From Quercus robur (taxonomy: Eukaryota > Streptophyta > Magnoliopsida > Fagales > Fagaceae), in NCBI RefSeq assembly GCF_932294415.1, contig NC_065541.1, positions 52,430,290-52,494,289 of the forward strand: a DNA stretch of 64,000 nucleotides, read 5' to 3'. Shown here piece by piece: positions 1-11,800 of the stretch (its first letter is position 1; each line of letters opens with the position of its first letter). The position numbers and the translations under genes are program-made. Below the pieces are notes generated by a model. That model made no database searches and was not told the DNA's origin. It saw nothing but the letters and a program-made list of their open reading frames with translations.

Positions 1-204
1 TAAAGGATGTCATGGTAGAACAACAATTACAACAAATATGATAAAAGATGTCATAGTAGAACAACTAATACAGCAATTATGATAAAAGATACCACAACCG
101 AAAAACTAATACAGCAAATATGATAAAAGATGCCACGACAAAACAACTAATACAGCAAATATGATAAAAGATGCCATAGTAGAACAACTAATACAACAAA
201 TATA
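1..204. repeat. 41-bp minisatellite, copy A
   Basis: About five head-to-tail units of exactly 41 bp (unit starts near 41, 82, 123 and 164), each carrying a GATAAAAGATG-like core and an ACAACTAATACA-like core. The array is cut by the window start, so its true length is unknown. The same array is at 34051-34338, which marks both as copies of one segmental duplication. There are no unique spacers, so it is not a CRISPR. Confidence 0.9.
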
Positions 205-859
205 AGTTCTAACGAGTAAAATTATATGTATTTGCAATCAAAGTCGAGTGTTGAATCTTTCCATAGAAAGTGAACTAAGAAGGAACTCAAATCTCAACTT
301 GAACAACCTTGTCATAAGATTTTTCAATCAAAGTTGAGCACTTTGGAGAATGGGCCTAAATGATTACTTGTTACTACTTTTGTGATTCTAAAGAGTGGGT
401 TTGCTAAGAGGGAGGGAAAAGATGGTCTATTGATGCATGCTTTTTTTTTCTGCCATGTTTTTTCTCTTCTTTTACCACTTTTTTTTTTCTTTTTTCGCAG
501 TCCTTTATCTCTCAGTTTTTTACTATTGTCTTATTGTGGGTCGCTCCTCCTCTCATTTATGGCTACTTCTCCTTTTTATAGTGAATTGATTCCATGGGAT
601 TTCTCCCTTTTACCCCTAGGGCTTTATCAATTGTTTTTGATTTGTTATGGGCATCTATTCAGGATTGTCCAACAATCCATTGGTTGCCCAGCCACTACCA
701 TTGCTCAGTACATTCTCACTTTGTTACTACTTATTTCATGAAAAAATTCCCTTTTGTTTGATTTTGCTACAAACCTCTACCTCTGGGTTCGAATGGATAA
801 GGATTTGGCTACTTCATCACCTACCTCTATGGCATGCATCAGGTGGTCCTAGCCATCTA
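205..859. other. non-coding flank in segmental copy A
   Basis: Matches 34339-34990 almost base for base. It holds T-rich and poly-T tracts that create spurious Phe/Leu/Ser-rich open frames. I see no domain, no plausible gene structure and no recognisable transposon terminus. It is probably part of an old repeat that travelled with the duplication. Confidence 0.5.
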
Positions 860-1507
860 CCATTTCTTTTGGGTAAGATACCATCCTAGCAGAGTATATT
901 CCCAAAAGAAACCTTGGTTGGAAACCAACGATAAATCATTTTCCCCCCACCACCAAACCACACCCTCTAAACCCTTTGACCGTGGGTCCATCTCTCTTGT
1001 ATTGGCTGGGTACAAATTGGTGGTGCTTAGGTCATTATGTGCTTGCTCCACTATCCTTTGTTTTTGTTTTCTTTCGTTCTAACGTTGTTTCTACTATAGC
1101 AGACTAGCCTTGTTTCATTTGGCTGCATGTCTCTACTCGTATTTATCCTCTACAGAAAAGGGCATGGGCTTTTGGGTAAGATACCATTTCTTTTGGGTAA
1201 GATACCATCCTAGCAGAGTATATTCCCAAAAGAAACCTTGGTTGGAAACCAACGATAAATCATTTTCCCCCCACCACCAAACCACACCCTCTAAACCCTT
1301 TGACCGTGGGTCCATCTCTCTTGTATTGGCTGGGTACAAATTGGTGGTGCTTAGGTCATTATGTGCTTGCTCCACTATCCTTTGTTTTTGTTTTCTTTCG
1401 TTCTAACGTTGTTTCTACTATAGCAGACTAGCCTTGTTTCATTTGGCTGCATGTCTCTACTCGTATTTATCCTCTACAGAAGAGGGCATGGGCTTTTGCT
1501 GCCTTAT
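860..1507. repeat. 324-bp tandem duplication
   Basis: The stretch starting CCATTTCTTTTGGG at 860 is repeated from 1184 with a constant offset of 324 bp and only scattered differences. The paralogous locus in copy B (about 34985-38220) has a single copy, so the tandem duplication arose in copy A after the segmental duplication. Both units contain the GTTGG site (917-921 and 1241-1245) at which copy B carries a 2.9-kb insertion. Confidence 0.9.
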
Positions 1508-1682
1508 TTCTTTTCATCCCTTCCCAGGCTTGTGTGTTCACTTGGCATAAGTTCTTGCCAGACCAATTCGTTGGGCTTTTGCTCTTCTTCTTTCTTATTT
1601 CCTTGGGCCTCCATAACCTACTAGCTTGCACATTATTCCCTTTTTTTCCACCACTTGCTTTGTTCATGGACTTGCTAGCCTA

Positions 1683-2010
1683 TTGGGCTTTACTTCTTCC
1701 TTTGGACTCTCATAGCCCATTTACTTTACTTTTACCTCTTATGTGCCTATGGGCTCGTTGGCTATCATTTCCTACCATGTTGACCCATTGGGCTTTTACC
1801 TCTTTCCTTGGGCCCTCATGGTCTTTACTTTTACCTCTCGTTGTGCCCATGGGTCTGCTGGCTGTCACTTCCTGCCATGTTGGCCCATTGGGCTTTTACC
1901 TCTTTTCTTGGGTTCTCATGGCCCATTTGCCTTGCTTCTACCTCTTACTACACCCGTGGGCATGCTGGCCTGTTGGGCTTTTACTTCTTTCTTTGGGCTC
2001 TCATGACCTA
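1683..2010. repeat. ~100-bp imperfect tandem repeats
   Basis: Four units beginning TTGGGCTTTTAC recur near 1683, 1788, 1888 and 1974. Together they create a 197-codon plus-strand open frame (1534-2127) rich in Leu, Phe and Trp. The reading frame merely follows the repeat, has no recognisable domain, and is the same kind of low-complexity frame in copy B (38342-38860). I treat it as non-coding repeat DNA. Confidence 0.6.
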
Positions 2011-2535
2011 TTTTCTTTTATCTTGTTCCTCAATCTTTTCCTTCTTCATTTTCTTTTGATGTTGGGTTTTTCTGCTGTTGGGCCCTTTTTGTCAAAAATG
2101 GGCATTAACCGTGATCAATCTAAATAAGTATTTTCCTCTTAAAAAAATAAAAAATCTATCTAAATATGTACTTGATCAATTTACCATGACATGGGGTATG
2201 AGCTTAAGTCTCTCAATTTAAAATGATCGATTCTATTTAGCACCACAAGAAACCTATGATTTTATTGGACAATTTCTTTGCTATGGTTTCTTACTAACTA
2301 AGGGAGCTTTTTGGTTATTAATTGGGTTTGTGTCTGGACTGGCTCTTTATGATAATTTATTTATGTTTTAAATATAATTTTTAATTTAACTTTGGCAAGG
2401 CGATGCATGGCATGATGAAGGAAAACAAAAACTTAATTTCCAATTTTGATTTTTGGTAGAGAGAGAGAGAGTATATCGGATTTTGGTGTATGATAATGTG
2501 AGAGATTGGATAACTAAGTTTGACAATTGCAATGA

Positions 2536-2579
<44 letters not shown>

Positions 2580-2865
2580 GCTAGTGTAATTGAGGAAGGT
2601 CCCTCAAATGTTTGTGACAATCCCTTGCAAACCAATAACATTTCTCTTGAAACATATCATCACCAAGAACTAACATTGGCTTCCAAGAAGCACAAAAAAC
2701 ATATTGATTCTTCATGAAAGAACCCATATTGATAAGGGACTTAATAGAGGTATAGCCTTATTATTGCATCACAAATCATAGACAGAGAACATAAGCCCAA
2801 TGGGAAGTGTATAGCCATTAGAGGGCCATGTATTTTGATAGTCTAAAGAAACAGATTGTCTTCAA
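2011..2865. other. intergenic DNA with (TC)n microsatellite
   Basis: Non-coding sequence downstream of the minus-strand SDR remnant. It contains a (TC)n run of about 39 nt at 2539-2577, which is only about a dozen nt in copy B (39254-39266): a clear length polymorphism between the two segmental copies. No gene is supported. Confidence 0.6.
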
Positions 2866-3182
2866 TTAAAATGGTGTCACTTCATTATTAGAGAAGAAGA
2901 GGCTAGAAGGACCTCCACTTCTGTATGGCTTTTAACATCAATTAACACTCCTTTAGCCCATTGATTTGGTATCTCCTGGAAAAAAATTGGAAGATAATTT
3001 AATTTTTAATTTTTAATGGGGGAATTATTCACAATTTAATGTCAAAACAAAAACTCCATATCTATAGGGAGTGTTTCATATGATTCCATGAATACCATTT
3101 TGAAAGAACACCAGTTTTAGAGCATATACAACATGATATGAGCCACAACACACCCGACCATCTGGAGCTTTGATACCAAAGG

Positions 3183-4637
3183 CTGAACCACGTAACCCTC
3201 GTGTTCTCAGTATTCATATTCTATGCTTTCCGTTTCACATCCACTCTAGCATATACAACATAATATAACACAGAACCATCGTTGCTAATATATTTAACTT
3301 GGTATCAGAGCCAAACTTTCTTCTTGGCATCAAAAAAACATCTCTACACATTTAAGAAGATTCATACATGCATAGCACAGATCCATAGTACCCCTGCTTG
3401 TTTTCAGATCTAAACCCCATGGCATCACACAGCTTCCACGGATCATTGTCACTATCTTGCCATTGTGTCTCAAATCATAGCCCAAGCAATCCGTGCCTTC
3501 CCTTTCAAATTTCTGCAAATTGAGGTTTCGACTAATAAAACCAACCACACAAACATGCTCCGCGGCCTCTCACGACCAAAACCCAGGAAGTTGGTCTCCA
3601 CTAGAATCTTTACGCACCACCACGCTCCAAAAAGAATTCCAGCACTTACTCCACGTGCCACCACAAATTCTTCACTCCTAGATTAGCTTTTGGACACATG
3701 CGCCACTATGTAGGCCTTGTCGTTCGACGCTTAATGGAACTCGAGAATCTGGCTCTCATCTAACATCACACGTGCCCTCACGCACTTCCTAGGTTTTTGG
3801 CCTTGTTTCCACGTGTTAGTGGTAATGCACGCGCCATACACTGCTAGAAAACTTTCTAACATTATGATTGACGTCATCCGATGATATCATCTAACCACGC
3901 CAATTCCATGCAAGCCATAGCCACATCAACCCTAGTCCACGTTAGAGACACATCATCAGGATGATGTCAGCAGCTTTACTGTCCGATTTGTGACCCAACC
4001 CATAAAACCCGAAACTAACTTAGACCGTGTAGACAATTGACCACTGTCCGTCTTGACCGTTGACTTTGATTTGGTTTGACTTTGACCTTTGCGTTAACCT
4101 TTGACCAAAAGTTAAAATTTCCGAAATGGCTTATCTTGCTTAGTTTTTCACGTAGATTCTGATTTTGGACTCCATTTCTTCATTTGAAACTTCAAAATCG
4201 ATCAATTGGCACATTCTTCATTGTGATTTCTTCAAAGGCATTCTTCAAGACATCTCCAAGGGATCTTCTCATACTTATCCAACTTTAAGCCTTCATCGAA
4301 CTTCTGCCTTGGGTTTAAGGGAGGGTGTTAGAAATATATTAGACATATTAGCCTAATGTAATAGGCCTAAGCTCACTCTTGCTTGTACTAGTAGTCTAGG
4401 GTTTAGTTGCCAATATAAACTCATGTAAGGATTCATTGTAACATAGGTTATTGTATTATACTCTTACATAATAAAGATGTAGCCCTTAAGGGATTCCTCT
4501 GTGGACGTAAGCCGACAAGACTGAACCACGTAACCCTCTTGTTCTCAGTATTCCTATTCTATACTTTCCCTTTTGCATCCACTCTAGCATATACGACATG
4601 GTATAACATAAAACCACCGTTGCTAATAAATTTAACA
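3183..4637 (+). mobile_element. non-autonomous LTR element in SDR intron (copy A)
   Basis: The 3' LTR is 4326-4637 (312 bp, TGTTAG...TTTAACA), preceded by a purine-rich AAGGGAGGG tract as the PPT. A truncated 5' LTR (3183-3299) is followed at 3300-3311 by an exact TGGTATCAGAGC primer-binding site (initiator Met-tRNA type). The ~1-kb interior has no domain-bearing frame, so this is a TRIM/LARD-like or internally deleted Copia-type element. A second PBS-like motif in reverse orientation lies at 3166-3177, just upstream of the truncated LTR. Confidence 0.8.
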
Positions 4638-5092
4638 GTTAATAAGAAAAAATGGAAGGAAAACGTTCCCCTCAATTTTCCAAGGGAATATACTCATATT
4701 CGTATAGAAACATATTATATCTAGTTATGTGTAGCTTTCATCTCAAAGTATCCAGTATCCACCAAATTAACAACAATATTTAATCAACATTAGCAACAAT
4801 GTAAATCAGTAATAACTTTTTTTTATGCAATTAATAATAGGACCACTCCTAACCGAAAGTGTTGATCATTGGTATTCGAAGTATCACTCTTATCGTTGGA
4901 GTAGACCAAGGTGAAACAATAAGACTCAATTTAAGCCAATCTCAAGCAGAATCACTTGCTTTCAATTCAGCATAGTTGTATTCAAACCAAATTTATAACT
5001 TGTACAAGACTTGATTGATCTTTTCATCAGGGTGCCATAAATACGCAAATGATGCTTTCTAATACCTTTAGCTTCCCCATGAATGATGAAAC

Positions 5093-6176
5093 TGTAAAGT
5101 TGAATTTATTCAACTATGTGTTGGCTTCATTCCGTGCCAAAATTTCTTGTAATTTAGCATTTAGAAACCTTGTATTTAGGTGGGAATAATGTAAGAGTTG
5201 TGTGATCAAGAGTGTGACGATTTGATCAAGAGTGTGCAACAAAAAGGTGACTCGCGACTGACTCGCGAGTGGTGGCTTGCCAAAATGAAGCACACTTGTG
5301 AAGCATGCAGGAAGATGAAGAGTCAAGACAACTGGATCACTACAGGACAAAAAGTACAGTCTAACCTAGTCTAGTAACTAGTGATTGGAACTCGCGACTC
5401 ATCCCAGTTGTGAAGTGACTTGCCAGTGCACTCTGTTTTGCTAAAAAATGACTTTTCACATTCCATCTCATACCCTACTATAAATACCTTAATACCCACG
5501 AAATGTAGAGAAAGGGAAGAAATAATTTTGAGAGAGAAACCCTAGAGAAAAACAAGATTGATTCATCCACAATCTTATACACTTGATTCTCCAAATTTCT
5601 TTACTCTCACCCTCTCCATTGTCACACCCATGAGAGGATCATAAACCAAATCCTTACCTCACCAAATTTAGAGTAGTGAGAAGGCTCTTGGTGTTTAGGA
5701 AGCAGTTCAAAAGAGAACCAATTCATATTGATTGATGCAATAGGCTAATTGCAGGATTTGGAAAGCTAGAGAAGACACGGCTCAGCGTAACCTTGTTGAA
5801 GCAAGAAGTTTGGAGGGCTTAGGTGTATTAGGTAGATTAGGCTTGAGTCTATTGCTATTTATGTATCTCAACTGATTTTCTAATGGATCATTTACCGCTT
5901 GGAGGGTGACAAAGAGGTTTTTCGTCGAGTTCTTCGATTTCTTCTTCGATAACACGTGCCGGTGTTATCTTGTGTTTGCATCTCTCTTTCCCTTACTCTT
6001 TGCTTTTAATCTTTTTTGGTTGTGATTAATTAATGGCTTAGAGTAGTTTTCTTTTTTGGGTATTGTGTATAGTTCATATTCCGCACATACATTATTTGAA
6101 TATAAGCTTGTATTGGAAAATTTGAATTTGGGAGTCTAAACATTCACAAGTGTTTTATACACTAAGTGAGTTTTTA
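5093..6176 (+). mobile_element. solo LTR inside SDR exon 4 (copy A)
   Basis: A 1,084-bp solo LTR starting TGTAAAG, flanked by the 5-bp target-site duplication GAAAC (5088-5092 and 6177-6181). It is homologous, in inverted orientation, to the LTRs of the young Sirevirus at 43461-53071, including clustered CTCGCGA motifs (5250-5290). A TATA-like TATAAATAC lies near 5478. The last bases are TA instead of the expected CA, in both segmental copies. No internal region remains, so it formed by LTR-LTR recombination. Confidence 0.9.
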
Positions 6177-6683
6177 GAAACATTGACAATCTTTGGTGAA
6201 TGAGATAACTGGAGGAGGGTAATAAGCGCTTCAACCATTCATTTGGCGCCATAGTAGTTTGTTTGTAGACATTCTTCAGCTAACTCATACGTTTGAGTTA
6301 GCATTGCACTCCAATCAACTTCTACTTCTTCCTGCATTGATAAGAAAAAACTTAGTCCTTCTAGAAGTTAACATGCCATACTTCAAATTCAAAGCCTATA
6401 CTAGATAGGACCCTGTAGATTGACTATTTTCCTTGTAATGCCCAACTCCACAACCCCCACTAACAAGAATAAAATCCTTTTAACAAAATTTTACCTGCAA
6501 AATGCTATAGGCATGTCATATTTTTAAATAGTTCACCAATTAATGGCTAAATATAGCAAGATCTTATCAGAGGCACAAGGAATTTGGTAAAGCTGTGAAG
6601 CTAAACAATTGCATCTAATTTGGTTAAGAGCCTTTGGAATTAAATAATTAGATTAAACTAAAATAGTCCTTGAAGCAACTTAC

Positions 6684-7650
6684 TGTTAGGACATCTGTGA
6701 CTCACTTGTTAGGACATATATGATTCACTTGTTAGGAACATATGTCACTATTTTATGTAATTGACTAATCCTTTGACAAAATGTATTTTACTTGTATTTG
6801 GGTAGATCTAGGATGTGTTTAATACTTCAAGGAACAAGGTTTCAAGTTCAAGTGTTAAAGCCATGCAAGTCTGTCCAAGATTCAAGTGTAGAAAGTGTTG
6901 TTCATTAAAGCTCAATAGCTAGCTTGACAGCTAGCATCTATCGAGCCATGAAGAGCTGTTCCGGCCCGTGGCTTGATAGCAGCTCGATAGATAGAGTATC
7001 TGTCGAGATTTATGAAACTCAGAATTTCTGGTTTGTTTTTCATCCAATTCGTGATTGTATGTTTGGGCTTTCTTTTTTCACAACCCTAAACATATAAAAG
7101 GATTATTTTAAGGGCCATCAAAGGTGACACAAGTTGCACAAGTGTTGAGCAAAGTTTGTTCAAGCAAATTGTGACCGAAGACAAAATTTGCCCTAGTTCA
7201 TCTTTCTTGTGAAAAAGCTGCTGTGTTTGTGCACTATAGGGTTTTGTAACCAAGGAGCTTCTCAATCTTCATTGTGTAATGAACTGAAAAACTTTGTAGC
7301 CAACAACCTTCTCTAGTTGGTGATTGAAGTCGTGTATTGGGATTCGCGCAATTGGTTAGTCACGTACTGGGAGCTGTGCATTAAAAGGAGAGATTGTCAT
7401 TACAAAACAAGTCCAATTGGGTATTGGGGTAAGGGTTCAACTGTAGGTTGGTATAAGGTACTAGGATTCCTTTACTTGTAACCGCTTGTTGTGATAATAG
7501 TGAATTCTCAAGAATGATGACCTTAAAATCACCCGTTGGGGTTTTTGCTGTGTAGGTTTTCCCCATTCGTAAACAAATCACCTTGACAATTTAATTTCCA
7601 CTGCATACTTAGTTTAATGGGTGATTTGTTTGTGCTACCACATACATTGC
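6684..7650 (+). mobile_element. 3'-truncated LTR joined to gag (copy A)
   Basis: Similar along its length to the complete solo LTR at 12789-13798, but it stops at the shared GCATG and passes straight into the gag start codon at 7651. The last ~100 bp of the LTR, the PBS and the leader are missing. The left end shows three 23-bp TGTTAGGA repeats (6684, 6707 and 6730). The same joint occurs in copy B at 54020, so the deletion is older than the duplication. Confidence 0.85.
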
Positions 7651-8821
7651 ATGGATAGAGGACAGTCTCTCATTATACCTCCTTTATTTGATGACACTAA
7701 CTATGCATACTGGAAAGTACGCATGAGAGTTTTCTTGCAGTCTCTAGATGAGAAAGTGTGGCAAGCTGTGGAGATAGGCTGGACCAAGCCAAAGGAAGTG
7801 CCGACTGATTGAGATGATGCCAAGATCAAGGCGGCAAACTTCAACAGCAGGGCATTGAATGTTTTGTACAGTGTAGTCATTAATGAGAAATTCAAGAAGA
7901 TATCCTCCACTGAAACTACAAAAGAAGCATGGACCATCCTCTAGACAACCTATGAAGGAACTAAGGCTGTCAAATATTCAAAGTTTCAGAGGCTCACTAC
8001 AAGCTTCGAAGAGATTAAGATGGAGGAGGATAATTCATTTGATGAGTTCTGTGCCAAGCTAAAGGACATAGTGAACTCAACTTTCAATCTTGGGGAATCC
8101 ATTCCTGAACCCAAGATTGTAAGAAAGGTGCTTAGATCTCTACATGAGAGATTCCATTCCAAGATCACTGCGATTGAGGATTCAAAGGACATCGACAAGA
8201 TTCCGTGACAGAGTTGGTTGGTAATCTGCAGACCTATGAGTTAGGTTTAACAAGAATTGGCAAGTCGGGTAAGGGTAAGAGCATGGCATTGAAGGCCAAG
8301 AGTAGTGATACTGATGAGTCTTCAAACGATGAAGATTCTAAGATGAAGTCCTATATTACAAGGCAATTCAAGAAGTTTATGAAGAATGCCAATGGGAAGG
8401 GCTTCGACAAGGATTGTAAGCAATCTAGTTCCTCTCAATTCAAAAGCCAAGATAAAGGGAAGAAGGATGCTAGGGATAGCGGTCAGTATACTGTTCCCTC
8501 AGGATCGAAGTGCTTCGGGTGTCAAGGCTTCGGTCACATGAAACAAAAGTGCCCCACATATCTCAAGACCATTGGAAAGAGCAAGGCTCTTGCTGCTACT
8601 TTGAGCAACACCGAGCCTGAGGATGATTTCAACAATAAGGATGACGAAATACTAAATGCCTTCACTGCCACTGTCAATCCTACTAAAGGGATTGTTGAAG
8701 ATGCGGATGAAGAAGAGGAATTGGTAGAGTCCAAGTTTGAGAAGATGGATGAACAAGATGACATCCACATAGCCTATGCAAAGTTATACAAGATCTCAAA
8801 GAAGCATGAGAAGATGTATAT
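7651..8821 (+). pseudogene. Sirevirus-type Copia gag fragment (copy A)
   Basis: A gag reading frame of the UBN2 type: an N-terminal FDDTNYAYWKVRM motif, a central SFDEFCAKLKDIVN region, and a zinc knuckle CFGCQGFGHMKQKC (CX2CX4HX4C) near 8512. It is broken by in-frame stops (near 7810 and 7942) and by a 1-nt frameshift at about 8207 that is shared with copy B. It ends abruptly at about 8821, where SDR exon 2 sequence begins in another frame. Related to the gag at 18556-20211. Confidence 0.9.
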
Positions 8822-11800
8822 CATCAGCTTGATGTGGCGGATCCTGCTAGTATAGCTTCCTTTGCAGATTTCATTAAAACCAAATATGGGAAGCTCGATA
8901 TATTGGTACTTTTGAAATGTTTCTGGTGGTTTAACTAGCCATTTGAATTACCGTTTGGAAACCGAGATTCTTCTTCTTCTTCTTATTATTATTATTATTT
9001 TTTATGTATGTTATTAACATGCGTGCTATATTTTGAGTTAATTAATATTATTTACTATTTAATCTATAAAGTTTTGTCTCTTATGCATAGTTTTAATATA
9101 AAAAAATGAAATTTTAAGTATTTTATAGATGATATAGTCACTGACGTTTTGATCCTTCTGAAAATTTATAAACATGAAGAGAATAAGAAGAAAATATAAT
9201 TTGATGGTTATCTATACATATATTGCGTTGGCTTAAAGTTACTCTTGAATCAACTTTTTGAGTATGTACGACAGAGAAGAGGAAAGAGGGGCAGAAGATA
9301 TTGGAAATTTTAATATGATAAAAGTGTAGACTGTAGAGACTAAACAGCAAACACAACCTTGCTTTAAATTGCATAAAAATCTGCACATCAACTCCATCGA
9401 TGAATTTTCAACATGAACTAAAGCTTTGTCGTAAATTGCTCTTGTTATAATCCCATCTTATGTACAAATTTTAAAATTTTATGTGATTTGTCAATTATCA
9501 ATATAATAGAGACTCTCAATAATACTTGCTTCGGGTCATCTTGTTCATGATCCTGTTTTTGGTTTAATTTACAAAATAAAATAAATGATGACTAATCTTA
9601 AAATTCTATGCAGGTCAACAACGCTGGGATCTATGGAACTATATTAGATGGAGATGCTTTAGCCGCTTCAGGTCTTGGTAAGGTAAGTTATGAAAGTATG
9701 ATATTTTTTCATTGCCAAAAAATAAGAAAAGGGTGAGTGGACTTGGATGTAACTTTGAGAAAGAGTGACTTGACTGTAACTTCAGGATTAGACATTATAT
9801 TGTTATAACTCTTGTTGATCATTGTAGTTAATTCCTAACAAAGTAAGAAGGAATATTAAGCCAAATCATTATTATTCAGCCAAAGTCCTCTTGCAGGTTG
9901 AAATTAGGTTGCGGGGTTGAGTCTAGAAATCAGTCCCTCTAATAAAAATTAGGACTAGGGAGGGTTATCTACCAATCACCTCTCCCAGACTCTGCACAAA
10001 AGGGATTTTGTGCGCTGAGTATGACCTTTTTTATGATATTGGTCATGTTCTAGAAAGAAAACCCATATAGAACCACACTAGCATCAATTAACTTTGACTA
10101 AAGCGGCTTTAGTCAAAGCTAGCGTATTGTGTCTAGTTGTTGATTAGCTATTTAGGATTCCTTGTTGCGCTTCCTATGAAATCTTGCAATGTTTGGCCAC
10201 AAAATTATGGAAAATTTTACCATAAGAATAGTGTGTTTGGGTCTTCAGACTGGGGTTGGGAAGCTAACTAAGTACTGTTGTTAAGCAAACTGTCTCTGCC
10301 AATCATTTTCTTTGTACAATTGGCTTTGCAGAGAATGAAGTTGCTTCTTATTGATGCAGGATGAGGAAGGTGCCAATGTAGATGTTGATTGGAGAAAAAT
10401 ATTGACCGACACTTACGAGTTAGCTGAAGAGTGCCTGAAAATAAACTACAATGGCGCCAAAGGAATGATTGAAGCACTTCTTCCAATCCTCCAGTTGTCC
10501 AATTCACCAAGGATTGTTAATGTTTCCTCTTCCCTTGGGCACTTAAAGGTATGAAACTACAGATAAAATTTCCCGAACCCATATTAGAACTTTGAATTAA
10601 GTTTTATACAAGTTTTTTATTTGGTTTTGAAATTCATTACAAGCAAATGTCATGGGAAGAGCCAAAACTAAATCCCAATCAAAAGTAGATGGTTCAACTT
10701 ATAACTGGCTTAAAATGGCTAATTAATCATTATCATGGTTTTTAAAGGAAATTACTATCTTTCTTTCTTGACAAATTGATGGGATTATACGAAGCAATCC
10801 TATCTCATTTACTTGGTTCATCTAGATTCAGGGGAAATGAGGGGGAGTAGAGTAGAGTAGAATGAAATTGGTCCAAAATTATGCTATGTTTGGAAGTTTG
10901 GAGGTAGAGGAGAGTAGAGGGGAGGAGAGTAAAAGGGAATAGTTATTCTCCATCTTGTTTGAATGTTTTTAAAATTAATTAAGGGGGATGGGAATAATTA
11001 GCATTTTCATAGTTTGTAATTTTGTTAATATGGTAAGGGTAAATTAAGAAATTCATTTGGTCAGGTATTTCTATGTTCTACTCTTTGAGAAATTATTTAC
11101 ACCGGGAGGACTGCTGATGTGATTCTCCCTGACCAGTGATGTGATGTCATCTATGCAAATGTATGTGTGAACTTCCTAACGAGCACAAGGAATTAAAAAT
11201 AAAAATTACTAGATGATGTCACATTTGAATAAATAACATCATTTTATTGGTTGGAAGGACCACGTCATTAATCCTCCTAATGGACCTAATAATTTCTCCT
11301 ACTCTCCCTCCAAATCTCTCTAATTTGGGGGAATTAAAAATGAAAAGTTCAAAGTAATTAGAACTCTTCCAAATCTCTCTCCCTCCTCCCTTAAAAAAAA
11401 AAAAAAAAAAAATCCAAATAAGGTAATTTAACTTATTCTCCCTCTCTCTACTCTATTCCCCTCTACTCTCCCTCCATCCAAACAAGCTATTAATTAGCTT
11501 ATTTTCAGCCAACTCTACTCTACTTCCCTTTACTCCCCCTCCCTCCTCCCTCAATCCGAACGGGCCCTAAGAGATGCAAAGTCTTTTTCTTCTTCTGCTT
11601 TTTAATTAAAAAAAAATTAAACTATGATTCATTTTCCCAATAATCAAATTAAAGTGACTTTTCTACTTTTCTTCTTCTTTTGTTTCAGGAAATACCAAGT
11701 GAATGGGCTAAAGAAGTGTTAGGTAATGCTGAAAGCCTAACAGAAGAAAGAGTAGATGAGGTATTGAATGAATATCTAAAAGATTTTAAAGAGGGTTCCT

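Larger units (their letters stand above)
2866..6331 (-). pseudogene. SDR pseudogene E (copy A), exons 4-5 only
   Basis: Remnant of a neomenthol-dehydrogenase / salutaridine-reductase-like SDR. Exon 5 (2866-2975) keeps the acceptor, the conserved start (EIPNQWAK) and the end (NNEVTPF, stop), but 271 bp of the usual 381 are missing. That removes the catalytic YxxxK region and shifts the frame. Exon 4 reads from 6331 and is interrupted by a solo LTR: its two parts, 6182-6331 (150 nt) and 5066-5092 (27 nt), sum to 177 nt, exactly the length of exon 4 in the intact gene at 26224-26400, and a GT donor follows. Intron 4 carries a non-autonomous LTR element (3183-4637). Exons 1-3 are absent; the gene breaks off near 6684 at LTR sequence. 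The paralogue at 39557-43083 shares these lesions, so decay predates the segmental duplication. Confidence 0.9.

Noticed and set aside
1534..2127. 197-codon plus-strand open frame
   Set aside because: It follows a ~100-bp tandem repeat, is hydrophobic low-complexity (Leu/Phe/Trp) and has no domain. Frames of this sort open in both segmental copies as a result of the repeat, without other evidence of coding.
8205..8855. In-frame gag-SDR fusion protein
   Set aside because: The open frame crosses the joint at about 8821 but reads the SDR exon in the wrong phase and stops within ~12 codons.
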